Translations under genes and position numbers: made by a program
Shown here: positions 26,187 through 34,290 of the stretch, piece after piece
Layout: every line of letters starts with the position of its first letter
Position numbering within the stretch: the stretch's first letter is position 1
Notes under the pieces: model-generated
The model's database searches: none
What the model was told of the DNA's origin: nothing
What the model saw: the letters and a program-made list of their open reading frames with translations, nothing else
Assembly (NCBI GenBank): GCA_964451955.1
Contig: CAYVKG010000012.1
Location: 6,300 to 70,299 of the forward strand
Length of the DNA stretch: 64,000 bases
Direction of reading: 5' to 3'
DNA from: JAPLNB01 sp964451955
Lineage (GTDB): Bacteria > Planctomycetota > Phycisphaerae > Tepidisphaerales > Tepidisphaeraceae

Positions 26187-29100
26187 ATGCGCGGATGGAC
26201 TGCAAATAGGCGGAAGGTGGCGTTTTTCTTGGCGACGGTAGGGCTGGCGGCGGGGGTCCCGCGGGCGAGTGCAGGCACCTGGAGTGGTGGAGGAGGGAAC
26301 AACCTCTGGGGCACTGCGCTGAACTGGGACACGGGTTGGGTGCCAATTCAGGGAGAAGATGCTGGCATCCCAAATCTCAATTTCGCGGCAACGGTGTTGT
26401 TGAACGTGACAACTCCTTGGCTCAACTACGTCAATGTGGGCAATGTCCCCAATTGTTTCGGCGAGGTGGTTCAGACGGCCAACGTGGATCTGAATGCAAT
26501 GGCGCTGCTGGTGGGGAGAAACGGAGCGAGCGGAGCGTACACACAGACTGCCGGAAATAATGTCATTTCGCAGATGGTGATGATCGGAAGCGAGGGGGGG
26601 ACAGGGACGTACAACCTGAACGGGGGATCGCTGTCGGCCGGTTCAGTTGCAGTTGGACGCTCGGGAACCGGGCACGTTAATCAGAGCAACAGCACCCTGA
26701 CGGTCGACGGGACCCTGGCAGTCGAAAATGGCGTCTTTGATCACCAGAGCGGAACCACCACGACCGGCGCGGAGTTTTCCGTTCTTGCGGTCTTCGCAGA
26801 TCAAGTGTGGAGAGGGGGGATTTACAGAGGAGGAGTGGGCAGCTTAGCGATCGGCACGGCCAATATTCTGAATGGTGTGCAATGGATCGCAGCGCCGGAG
26901 GCGGCACAGCGGCCGAGGACAAGCTTTGGCACACTGAATATTGGCGATATGGCGGTTGGGTATGGTGGGGCGTTCGTGGTTAATCATGTCGGATCCAGAG
27001 CCGTGGTGTGCGGCGACATCATCGTGGGCGCACAGGGAGGCACCGGAACGTGGAACCTGAGCGGGACAGGCGAAGTCTACGCGCGCGATCTGCACGTTGG
27101 GGGCGACGGGGCCGGGACATTTGTACAGGATGGGGCCGGTACCACGGTCAACGCACGATCGCTGTACATGGCGGCGGCGGCCACCGGGGGGCCGAGCACC
27201 TACACCCTGCAGAGCGGGCAACTCACCATCGGGGAGATTTCCATCATCGGGAACTTGGGGAACGCGACTTTCACGCAGAACGGGGGAACGCACTCATCCG
27301 GGCAGATTACTCTCGGGGCGGAGAGCGGGTCTGTAGGAAACTACAACCTCAGCGGCGGCGAGATCAGTGTAGGTGGCTTCATCGTGGGCCTGTCCGGTGG
27401 CTCGATGGTTCAACAGAACGGTGGAACCGTTGTGGCGACAGATCTGATTCTCGGACACGACTGTGCGTCAACCGGGGGAACCTACACACTGTATGGGGGG
27501 GCGTGTTCTCCGGACAATCTGATTGTGGGCAAGGGCGGACTTGGGGTGTTCCAGCATCTGGGTGGAGCGTTTGTTGTGGGATACGGAGGCGGTGGCGAGA
27601 TCACCATCGGATCGATGGGCAGCACGCGCAATCTCGATTGCGAGTATATGCTGAATGTTGCCGGGACGAGCACGTACGCGATTCAGGCGGGACTCGTGAC
27701 AGTCGGTGATTATGGAAAAGGAACGTTCAACCATGAGAGCGGAAAGGCCAAGTTTACGACGCTGGTCGTCGGGTCAAAGGCTGAAGGTGTGGGCATCTAT
27801 CGGCTCTTTGCCGGGGCGCAGCTTGAAAGCAGGGATGTGGCGGTTGGGGAGTCTGGGGACGGCGCCTTGGATCACAACGGGGCGCACACGATCGCCGGGA
27901 CACTGTCAATCGGCACGGGATCGCTGAGTGATGGGCAGTACGACGTCAAGGCCGGCACGCTATGGGCCAATGAACTGAAGATCGGCCCCCATGGCCGATT
28001 CCACAACTGGGGTGATTCGATCGCGCAACTCGGCGGCGTCGATAGTGAGAACATCTTCACGATCTTCGGTGGAACAGTAAAGAATGCGGGGACAAGTTCC
28101 AGGACGCACACGCATACCGGCCTGTTCACCTGGTATCAGGGTACCTATGAAGGCCCTGGCACGACGAATATTCAAGGAACGGGGCATCTGGTGTTCGGGT
28201 ACTACACAGGACAAGCGTCGAACCACTCCCTGGTGAATCGTACGATTGAGAACAAGAGCACGACGACATGGAACAGCAGCTCGGACCCCAATGCATTGGG
28301 CGCTATTGTGCTAAGCCAGGGCGCGACGTTTCATAACGATACCGGTGCGTTATTTGAAATCTCCGGCGACGCGGATTTCAGCGGGGCGGCAGGGAACAAG
28401 TTCATCAATGACGGAACGATTCGCAAGATCGCCGGTAATGGTGTGACGACGTTTGCGATCGAGTTCCAGCATGGACCGATGTCACAGGTCATCGTGGATA
28501 GCGGGAGCATTGTGATCACTGGCCCGAGCGTCCTGCCCTCCTATGACACGTGGGTGAAGGGAGGCCCGGGGGTGCTGATCATCGGGGGTGCGCAGAGCAA
28601 CGGTGTTGACGCTCAAATCAACGTTCAGGCCGGGATACTGCAGATGGACACGAACGCGGGAAGCTCGACGAGCCGTACGTTGACGCTCAATGTGGCGGGC
28701 ACTTCGGGGAGTCCGGCGACATTGGTTCTGAACACGACGCAGCACCTGAATGGCATTGTGGTTGGGAGCTATGGGCAGGCGACTCTGTCAACCAACGGGG
28801 CGAGCTACATCGACACGAACGAGTTGTCGGTGTGCGGCACGGGGAAGCTGGACCTGAAAGACAATGACATGATCATCCGCGACGGCTCTGCGTTCCAGAA
28901 CGTGTGGAATTCGATCGCGGCGGCCAGGAACACCGGGCCGATTCTTTGGCAGGGCAATGGGATCACCACAAGCGCGTTCACGAACCACACGGGGCTTGGG
29001 GTGATTGTCAACGATGATGGAAGCGGCGCGGCATTGCATCCCACATTTGACGGACAGGGCGTGGACACCGACTGCGTTCTGGTGAAATACACTTGGAACG

Positions 29101-29384
29101 GCGATGCGAATCTGGACGGCTTGGTCAATGCGGACGACTACTATCAAATCGACGTTGGAGGCATGCTTGGGTTGAGTGGATGGTACTGGGGGGATTTCAA
29201 CTATGACGGAGTGATCAACGCGGACGACTATTTTCTGATTGACGGCGCGTACATCGGACAGAGCGGGACGCTGTCGGCGAGGAACGTGGCGGCGGTGCCG
29301 GAGGCGGGGGTGTTGGGGGTGATTGTGTGTCTGGGAGGGGCGCTGATATTGAGGGGGCGACGGGTGATCTCCGATGGAACCTGA
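26187..29384 (+). CDS. Large secreted beta-repeat protein with dockerin-like tail and PEP-CTERM-like end
   Basis: The ATG at 26187 has a GGGAGG site just upstream. The 1,065-residue product opens with a signal peptide (basic start, hydrophobic 13-26, AxA cleavage). Residues of about 35-700 contain many short repeats of the form 'GTYNLNGGSLSAGSVAVG' / 'NGGTHSSGQITLG', which should fold as a beta-helix like autotransporter passenger domains. Around 968-1030 are two calcium-loop-like motifs, 'NGDANLDGLVNADDYY' and 'DFNYDGVINADDYF', resembling type I dockerin. The last 30 residues have a Val-Pro-Glu-Ala motif, a TM helix and 'RGRR', a PEP-CTERM-like sorting signal. It is probably surface-attached; ligand unknown. 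The nucleotide sequence is notably G-rich. Confidence 0.85.
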   Translation: MRGWTANRRKVAFFLATVGLAAGVPRASAGTWSGGGGNNLWGTALNWDTGWVPIQGEDAGIPNLNFAATVLLNVTTPWLNYVNVGNVPNCFGEVVQTANVDLNAMALLVGRNGASGAYTQTAGNNVISQMVMIGSEGGTGTYNLNGGSLSAGSVAVGRSGTGHVNQSNSTLTVDGTLAVENGVFDHQSGTTTTGAEFSVLAVFADQVWRGGIYRGGVGSLAIGTANILNGVQWIAAPEAAQRPRTSFGTLNIGDMAVGYGGAFVVNHVGSRAVVCGDIIVGAQGGTGTWNLSGTGEVYARDLHVGGDGAGTFVQDGAGTTVNARSLYMAAAATGGPSTYTLQSGQLTIGEISIIGNLGNATFTQNGGTHSSGQITLGAESGSVGNYNLSGGEISVGGFIVGLSGGSMVQQNGGTVVATDLILGHDCASTGGTYTLYGGACSPDNLIVGKGGLGVFQHLGGAFVVGYGGGGEITIGSMGSTRNLDCEYMLNVAGTSTYAIQAGLVTVGDYGKGTFNHESGKAKFTTLVVGSKAEGVGIYRLFAGAQLESRDVAVGESGDGALDHNGAHTIAGTLSIGTGSLSDGQYDVKAGTLWANELKIGPHGRFHNWGDSIAQLGGVDSENIFTIFGGTVKNAGTSSRTHTHTGLFTWYQGTYEGPGTTNIQGTGHLVFGYYTGQASNHSLVNRTIENKSTTTWNSSSDPNALGAIVLSQGATFHNDTGALFEISGDADFSGAAGNKFINDGTIRKIAGNGVTTFAIEFQHGPMSQVIVDSGSIVITGPSVLPSYDTWVKGGPGVLIIGGAQSNGVDAQINVQAGILQMDTNAGSSTSRTLTLNVAGTSGSPATLVLNTTQHLNGIVVGSYGQATLSTNGASYIDTNELSVCGTGKLDLKDNDMIIRDGSAFQNVWNSIAAARNTGPILWQGNGITTSAFTNHTGLGVIVNDDGSGAALHPTFDGQGVDTDCVLVKYTWNGDANLDGLVNADDYYQIDVGGMLGLSGWYWGDFNYDGVINADDYFLIDGAYIGQSGTLSARNVAAVPEAGVLGVIVCLGGALILRGRRVISDGT

Positions 29385-29417
29385 CAAAAGGATGCGGCGA
29401 AGAATGACAAGAAAAGG

Positions 29418-29443
29418 AGGCCCGGAATGCGATCTCCGGGCCT
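29418..29443. terminator. Bidirectional terminator-like hairpin between convergent genes
   Basis: A 9-bp perfect stem (AGGCCCGGA with TCCGGGCCT) and 8-nt loop lie between the convergent genes ending at 29384 and 29492. On the minus strand it is followed directly by a T-rich run (complement of AAGAAAAGG), so it best serves the pseudopilin gene. Confidence 0.6.
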
Positions 29444-29491
29444 GTCTCACAGAATCTCTTTTTTCTTACTGCCTTGTGTTGGATCGCGAGG

Positions 29492-30298
29492 CTAGTGTCC
29501 GTTGGGGCTCAGGGCGGTGGGGACACACCAGAGGCGCGATCGCCCCTGAGTGCCCACGGCGGCATGAGTGACCGGGTCGGCCTGCGCCTCTCGGTAATAG
29601 TCGCCCAGCGTGAGCCACTCGACCGATGCGCCGAAGGTGCTCACAATCGCACCGGCCGCAAGTCGTGCCTGGGATCCGCCATGCCGGGCGCTGATCCCTT
29701 CAGTCGGGTAATTTGATCCATCATTGAAGTAGAAGCCGGAGTCCACTTCCGCCATCTGCTCCCACATCAGAATATCACTGGTTTTGTACTGCGTGATTTT
29801 CGTCCAGATGTTCTTGGTGTCCACTCGACCGTATCCGCAGATGGCTCCATTGAGTCCATAGCTGGTGATCGCGTGCACGGGGCCCTTGCTGCCGGCTCTC
29901 CAGTTCTCCTCAGGGTCGAACGGGCAATGATACACCTTCTCGGTTCGGATGTACTTCCAGAGCGCCCCTGTGCTCATGCTGTTCCTGCCTGCGGGAACCG
30001 GCAAGCCCAGCACGAAGTTGTATCCCCGCGTCCCGTCATACAGCCATCCCGTTGGCCCCATCTTGGGATCCGCGTCCTTGGACGCCCAGTTCGGGAACGG
30101 CAAGAACTGGTTGTTGTCATTGGCATACAAGTTGACCGCCTGCATGAATGTCCTGTGATTAGACATACACACCGTTCTGGCGGCCGCTTCTTTTGCCCTC
30201 CTTAGCGCGGGCAGAAGGATCGAGATCAGCAATGCGATAATGCCAATCACGACAAGGAGTTCCACCAACGTAAAACCGCTGCGTTGTCTGGTTTTCAT
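29492..30298 (-). CDS. Orphan prepilin-type (pseudopilin) protein
   Basis: The 268-residue product begins with a type IV prepilin leader and methylation segment, 'RSGFTLVELLVVIGIIALLIS', with Gly before Phe and Glu at +5. The long globular C-terminal domain is of the planctomycete DUF1559-like kind. Near the end, 'ARHGGSQARLAAGAIVSTFG' occupies the place of the family's 'RH...ANVxFxDGHV' motif, but the Asp-Gly-His is replaced. No pilus or type II secretion machinery genes are nearby; orphan copies like this are frequent in planctomycetes. It is probably processed by a remote PilD peptidase. Confidence 0.85.
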   Translation of the reverse strand: MKTRQRSGFTLVELLVVIGIIALLISILLPALRRAKEAAARTVCMSNHRTFMQAVNLYANDNNQFLPFPNWASKDADPKMGPTGWLYDGTRGYNFVLGLPVPAGRNSMSTGALWKYIRTEKVYHCPFDPEENWRAGSKGPVHAITSYGLNGAICGYGRVDTKNIWTKITQYKTSDILMWEQMAEVDSGFYFNDGSNYPTEGISARHGGSQARLAAGAIVSTFGASVEWLTLGDYYREAQADPVTHAAVGTQGRSRLWCVPTALSPNGH

Positions 30299-30374
30299 GT
30301 GCCGCTCTCAGAAAGGGCCTAACTTTTTGTCCGGTCTAGAAATGCAAATCAAACTTTCGCCACTCTCGCTAGTG

Positions 30375-30403
30375 ATTCTAATGTACTACGCTATCCGCGT
30401 CAA
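30375..30403 (-). promoter_or_regulatory. Promoter of the pseudopilin gene
   Basis: On the minus strand TTGACG (+ strand 30398-30403), a 17-bp spacer, TAGAAT (+ strand 30375-30380), about 77 bp before the start codon. It is nearly consensus. Confidence 0.6.
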
Positions 30404-30419
30404 ATGGTTTCCGGGCGAG

Positions 30420-30447
30420 TTGCAAAAGGCGAATCCCCCGCTACAAT
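30420..30447 (+). promoter_or_regulatory. Putative promoter of rpsR
   Basis: TTGCAA (30420-30425), 16-bp spacer, TACAAT (30442-30447). A transcript from here would have a leader of about 28 nt to the rpsR ATG at 30482. Confidence 0.5.
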
Positions 30448-30481
30448 GCCCCGCTCGACCTATTTCGGAGTATTAACGCTT

Positions 30482-30760
30482 ATGCCCAGGCCGCAGAACA
30501 ACCGCGAACGCCGCGAACGTCAAGAGAAGTTCCAGTCCTTCAGCCGTCCGAAGATCAAGATCACCCGGACCAGCGCCTCCGGCAAAGTGTATATTGACTA
30601 CAAGGACACCGAATCGCTCAAGCGGATGATCTCCGGCAACGGCAAGATCCTCTCCCGCAAGCGGACCGGCGCAACCGCGATGGAACAGCGCATGCTGGCC
30701 CGCGCGATCAAGCGAGCCCGGTACATGGCCCTGTTGCCCTATATCACCGCCTTGTCCTGA
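30482..30760 (+). CDS. rpsR: 30S ribosomal protein bS18
   Basis: The 92-residue product contains the bS18 signature: 'YIDYKDTESLKRMISGNGKILSRKRTG' followed by 'RMLARAIKRARYMALLPY'. The N-terminus is basic as usual. The ATG at 30482 is preferred because GGAG lies at 30467-30470 and the length then fits the family; ATGs further upstream only add non-conserved sequence. The gene is not in the usual rpsF-ssb-rpsR-rplI cluster, and is monocistronic here with its own promoter and terminator. Confidence 0.95.
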   Translation: MPRPQNNRERRERQEKFQSFSRPKIKITRTSASGKVYIDYKDTESLKRMISGNGKILSRKRTGATAMEQRMLARAIKRARYMALLPYITALS

Positions 30761-30785
30761 TCCAGGTTGCCAGAGACTAATCAGG

Positions 30786-30822
30786 CCGCCCGCCCCAACC
30801 CGGCGCGGGCGGTTTCTTTTTT
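30786..30822 (+). terminator. Intrinsic terminator of rpsR
   Basis: An 8-bp GC-only stem (CCGCCCGC 30786-30793 with GCGGGCGG 30805-30812) is followed by TTTCTTTTTT. Confidence 0.8.
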
Positions 30823-30859
30823 CCCCGCGCGGATTCGATTCCGCGGTCGCGTTGCCGGG

Positions 30860-30896
30860 AAAAAGAGAACAGGCCACGGGAACGTCCCATGGCCTG
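30860..30896 (-). terminator. Intrinsic terminator of the HU-like gene
   Basis: On the minus strand an 11-12 bp stem with one G-U pair and a 3-nt loop (+ strand 30870-30896) is followed by TTCTCTTTTT. Confidence 0.75.
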
Positions 30897-30924
30897 CCCG
30901 CATTTCACCGAGAAAAACAACGAA

Positions 30925-31239
30925 TTACTTCTTGGCGCCGATGATGGCGTCCTTGGCGGCCTTGGCCACGCGGAATTTCACGACCTTCTTCTTCGGGACG
31001 GTCACTTCCTGACCGGCCTTGGGCCCGAACCGCATGACCATCTTGCGTGCGGGCCGCTCGACCAACACGAGCTTGCCGATGCCGGGAATCACGAATGTGT
31101 TCTTGGCATTCTTGTAGGCCAGTTCCGCCTGCGCGGCGAGCACCAGGGTTGCCTGTTTCTTGGTGATCTCGGCCGCCTCGGCGAGCTTGGCCGCGATCTC
31201 GGATTTGGTGAGGGTCTTCCCACCGGTTGCTTTAGCCAT
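30925..31239 (-). CDS. HU-family DNA-binding protein
   Basis: The 104-residue product has the HU/IHF layout: N-terminal helices ('LTKSEIAAKLAEAAEITKKQATLVLAA'), a beta-arm region ('FVIPGIGKLVLVERPARKMVMRFGPKAG') and a Lys/Ala-rich C-terminus. It bends DNA and compacts the nucleoid. The start has AAGGAG 7 nt upstream. It carries about ten extra residues over E. coli HU, common in planctomycetes. It is monocistronic, with a good promoter and terminator. Confidence 0.9.
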   Translation of the reverse strand: MAKATGGKTLTKSEIAAKLAEAAEITKKQATLVLAAQAELAYKNAKNTFVIPGIGKLVLVERPARKMVMRFGPKAGQEVTVPKKKVVKFRVAKAAKDAIIGAKK

Positions 31240-31584
31240 ACCAATACTCCTTGTTTTGGGAGACAGGTGCCTCGCCCCTTCCAGAGGCGAGTGGAGCCAC
31301 CGCCGCTGACCAGCCGGCGGCCGGGCGCTCTCCCAATCGCGCCCGCTTCCTGAGCCCGTGCGACAAGCACGAAGCCTCCGGAACGTTCGTGACGTTCCAT
31401 AGGGTCAAAAAAATACCCGAAAAAACAGGCATTTTCAATGCCCTCTATCCAGAAACATCGGGTTTTTCGGGCATTTTTCTGCAGCGGGCGCCTGCTTTGG
31501 GCAAAAAACACCCCAAAAACCGCGAGAACATCGTCTGTTTCAGACGGCGGCATGGCCCGCATCCGCCCCTGCCGCCACGTCTCT
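31240..31584. other. HU upstream region
   Basis: These 345 bp hold no gene. They contain the HU promoter (31410-31438), a 5'-UTR hairpin (GCCTCGCC/GAGGCGAG region near 31269-31291), A/T runs, and a perfect 6-bp hairpin at 31532-31546 (CGTCTG TTT CAGACG) downstream of the amidohydrolase gene on the minus strand. Confidence 0.5.
31410..31438 (-). promoter_or_regulatory. Promoter of the HU-like gene
   Basis: Minus strand TTGAAA (+ strand 31433-31438), 17-bp spacer, TATTTT (+ strand 31410-31415). The predicted leader is about 165 nt. Confidence 0.6.
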
Positions 31585-32538
31585 TCATGCGTTGGTCAAT
31601 CGCAGAATCTCCCCCGCCCGCTGCCAATATGCCTGATCGAAGCCCATTTTCCGCTTGATCAGGGCGTCCCGCCGCATCCAGTTTCGCTCCCGCATAGTCC
31701 GTATTGACTCGATGAGTCCCACGCTTGGCATGGGTGGGATCGGCAGGATGGGCCAGTCGCTCCCATGTACCAGTTTCTTTCGGACCGCCTCGTCCGCGAG
31801 GATCGATTGGTACGCGTACCAACGCGGTGGGAGGTTCAGTGCCGCCGTGTCGCCGTAGAAATGCTCATGCTCCTTTGCCATCCGCAGGAACCTGGGCAGG
31901 TAATCCGTCTGCCATGGCAGCGCCCGGGTGGCGCAGTGAGCGGCGATCACGGTCACGCCGCGGTCCAATGCCGGTTCTAGAACCGTTGGGTCCGCTGTCG
32001 AAACATCGAATGCGGGCAGCGCCTGCTCGAATCCGGTATGACACAACAGCGGCAACTTGTGGTGTGCCATCGCGTCGTACAGGGCGATGCATCGGTCATC
32101 GGCCGGGTTGAATCCCTGCGTGGCGGGCAGCCATTTCATCAGCACCGCCCCTTCCTTGACACATCGTTCCAGTTCGGTGACGGCGTCCTTGCGATACGGA
32201 TGCACCGAACACCCGAAGAGCATCTTTTCCGGATGCCGCCGGACGACGTCCCGGACGTACTGGTTTGTCACGTGAATATGGGTTCGGTGGGGATCGGGCG
32301 TTCCGTCGCGGTCATACACCCTGTCAAATGCCAGCACCACGGCCGCGTCGATCTCCGGCGTGTGTTCGATCGTCTCTGCCAGGCCGGCCTCAATCGCGCG
32401 CTCCGCCGCCTCGTCGCTGCCCCGGATTCCAAGCCGCATGCGCATGAACCTGAACGCCCACGATTTCAACAGGCGATCCGACATGAATCCGTGCCCCTCG
32501 GTGAATGCCGAGATGTGCACGTGGCAATCGATGATCAC
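31585..32538 (-). CDS. Amidohydrolase 2 family TIM-barrel hydrolase
   Basis: The 317-residue product starts with the metal-binding 'IIDCHVHI' and has further expected ligands in 'LPLLCHTGFE', 'VIAAHCA' and the terminal 'VHGSDWPILP'. The family includes lactonases and decarboxylases of sugar acids and aromatic acids. The start codon directly abuts the rhamnulokinase stop, so the two are one operon; a role in deoxy-sugar or sugar-lactone breakdown is a reasonable inference. Confidence 0.87.
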   Translation of the reverse strand: MIIDCHVHISAFTEGHGFMSDRLLKSWAFRFMRMRLGIRGSDEAAERAIEAGLAETIEHTPEIDAAVVLAFDRVYDRDGTPDPHRTHIHVTNQYVRDVVRRHPEKMLFGCSVHPYRKDAVTELERCVKEGAVLMKWLPATQGFNPADDRCIALYDAMAHHKLPLLCHTGFEQALPAFDVSTADPTVLEPALDRGVTVIAAHCATRALPWQTDYLPRFLRMAKEHEHFYGDTAALNLPPRWYAYQSILADEAVRKKLVHGSDWPILPIPPMPSVGLIESIRTMRERNWMRRDALIKRKMGFDQAYWQRAGEILRLTNA

Positions 32539-34005
32539 CTAAAGAATCTCCCGGTATCTGGCATAAGCGTTATCCCATGTTCGGGTGTCGCGCGGCTCAT
32601 ATCGTTTCACGTCAAAACTCGACCTGATGACGGACCGCATCTCATCCAATGACTTGATCTCACCCGTCGCCATGGCCTGCACCAGCAGATTCCCGATTGC
32701 CGTTGCTTCGACAGGCCCCGCCAGCACCGGCCGGGCGCACGCGTCGGCGGTCATCTGGTTCAGCAGATCGTTCTGGCACCCCCCGCCGACAATATGGATG
32801 ACCCGCATCTTCTGGCCCAGCACATCCTCCAGACCCTCCAGCGTCTTGCGGTAGGTCAACGCCAGGCCTTCGAGGCAGCTTCGCACGAATTCGCCGGGAG
32901 TTGTCGGTGGCGCCTGCTTGGTCTTGCGGCAAAAGGCCTCGATCTTCCTTGGCATCTCTCCGGGCGTCAGGAACGGCCCGTAATCCGGGTTCAGCATGGC
33001 CAGGAATGGCCTGGCCTCGCTCGCCAATTGAGCCAATTCCGCGTAACTGAACTCGTGGCCATCCTTCAGCCACTGTCGCCTGCATTCCTGCACGGGCCAC
33101 AGTCCCATGATGTTCTTCAGGAACCGAATGGTCCCGTTTACGCCGCCCTCATTGGTGTAGTTATATTTGTGGGACTTCTCATTGATGATCGGATTGGTCA
33201 ACTCGACGCCCATGAGCGACCACGTGCCTGACGAGATGTAGCACCACCCCTCTCCCTCCGCCGGCACTGCCGCGACCGCCGATCCCGTGTCATGGGATGC
33301 CGGCGCTATGACCGGAATCCCGCCGACGCCACAGTCCTCGGCGACGTCCCTCCTTACATTTCCCAGGACTGTCCCGGCCGGGACGATATCACACAGGATT
33401 TCGGTCGGCAGTTCCAATTCGCTTAGCAGGTCTCTGGCCCAGTCCTTCCGGACAGGATCGTAGAACTGGCTCGTGGTCGCGATCGAGAATTCGTTCTTCT
33501 TGACTCCGGTAAACAGATAATGAAAAAGATCCGGGACAAACAGCAACTTGTCCGCGATTTTCAACACTTGTGAATCCGCCAGTTTCATCGCATACAGTTG
33601 AAACAGGCTGTTAAACTGGAGGAACTGAATCCCCGTCGCGCCGAAGACCCTCTCGCGGGGCACGCGGGCGAACACCTTGTCCATGATCCCTTCAGTCCTC
33701 GGGTCGCGATACATGAACGGATTGCCCAGGATCTCGCCGTTTCGATCCAACAGCCCAAAATCCACTCCCCAGGTATCCACCCCAATCCCGGAGAGGGTTC
33801 CCGCGCCGGCGGCCTTCCGCAGCCCGGTCTTCAACTCTTCCCATTGTCCCAACAGCGACCACTGAAAGTGCCCGTTGAGCTTCCCGCAGGGGTTGGCGAA
33901 GCGATGTTTCTCTTCCAGCGTCAATCGCCCATCGCGAAGCGTCCCGACAATTGCCCGCCCCGACTCGGCACCCATATCAAACGCCAGAAACTTCTTCTCT
34001 GCCAT
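32539..34005 (-). CDS. rhaB: Rhamnulokinase (FGGY family)
   Basis: The 488-residue kinase phosphorylates L-rhamnulose at C1. It opens with 'FLAFDMGAESGRAIVGTL', where the Ala-Glu-Ser-Gly-Arg form distinguishes rhamnulokinase from glycerol and xylulose kinases. The catalytic Asp region is 'GIGVDTWGVDFGLLD', and the C-terminal ATPase lobe shows 'HIVGGGCQNDLLNQMTADA'. AGGAG precedes the start. No rhamnose isomerase or RhaD is visible nearby, although an odd class II aldolase lies 6 kb away. L-fuculose kinase is a less likely alternative. Confidence 0.9.
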   Translation of the reverse strand: MAEKKFLAFDMGAESGRAIVGTLRDGRLTLEEKHRFANPCGKLNGHFQWSLLGQWEELKTGLRKAAGAGTLSGIGVDTWGVDFGLLDRNGEILGNPFMYRDPRTEGIMDKVFARVPRERVFGATGIQFLQFNSLFQLYAMKLADSQVLKIADKLLFVPDLFHYLFTGVKKNEFSIATTSQFYDPVRKDWARDLLSELELPTEILCDIVPAGTVLGNVRRDVAEDCGVGGIPVIAPASHDTGSAVAAVPAEGEGWCYISSGTWSLMGVELTNPIINEKSHKYNYTNEGGVNGTIRFLKNIMGLWPVQECRRQWLKDGHEFSYAELAQLASEARPFLAMLNPDYGPFLTPGEMPRKIEAFCRKTKQAPPTTPGEFVRSCLEGLALTYRKTLEGLEDVLGQKMRVIHIVGGGCQNDLLNQMTADACARPVLAGPVEATAIGNLLVQAMATGEIKSLDEMRSVIRSSFDVKRYEPRDTRTWDNAYARYREIL

Positions 34006-34290
34006 TCATTATCTCCTACTAGAAGTGCTCTCATCCTATCACCGCATCCGCATGCCCAAAAGACCATGCCGCGGAAGCGAGCGATGAGGCTGGAGGCATC
34101 CTCGCATGCCGCGGTCGCGAGCGTCGATTCGGTGTGCCGACGCCATCCGTTGGCCCAACTGCAGTTTGCCGAAAGATATCTCGGGTCCTGCCCAACGGGC
34201 TTGCCGCAGGAGGGTAGACACAGTAGGACTTCACCATGGGCCCGTCGGCGCCGGCCGGCGCCCAAATACCAACAATCTTCGAGAGGCCAT

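Noticed and set aside
26500..28000. Short tandem DNA repeats or CRISPR-like array in the beta-repeat gene
   Set aside because: The repetition is at protein level with degenerate DNA and no constant spacer length; it is a coding repeat.
33598..34290. A 231-codon N-terminal extension of the Gfo/Idh oxidoreductase
   Set aside because: It runs antisense to rhaB and the Tat signal at 34291 defines the true start.
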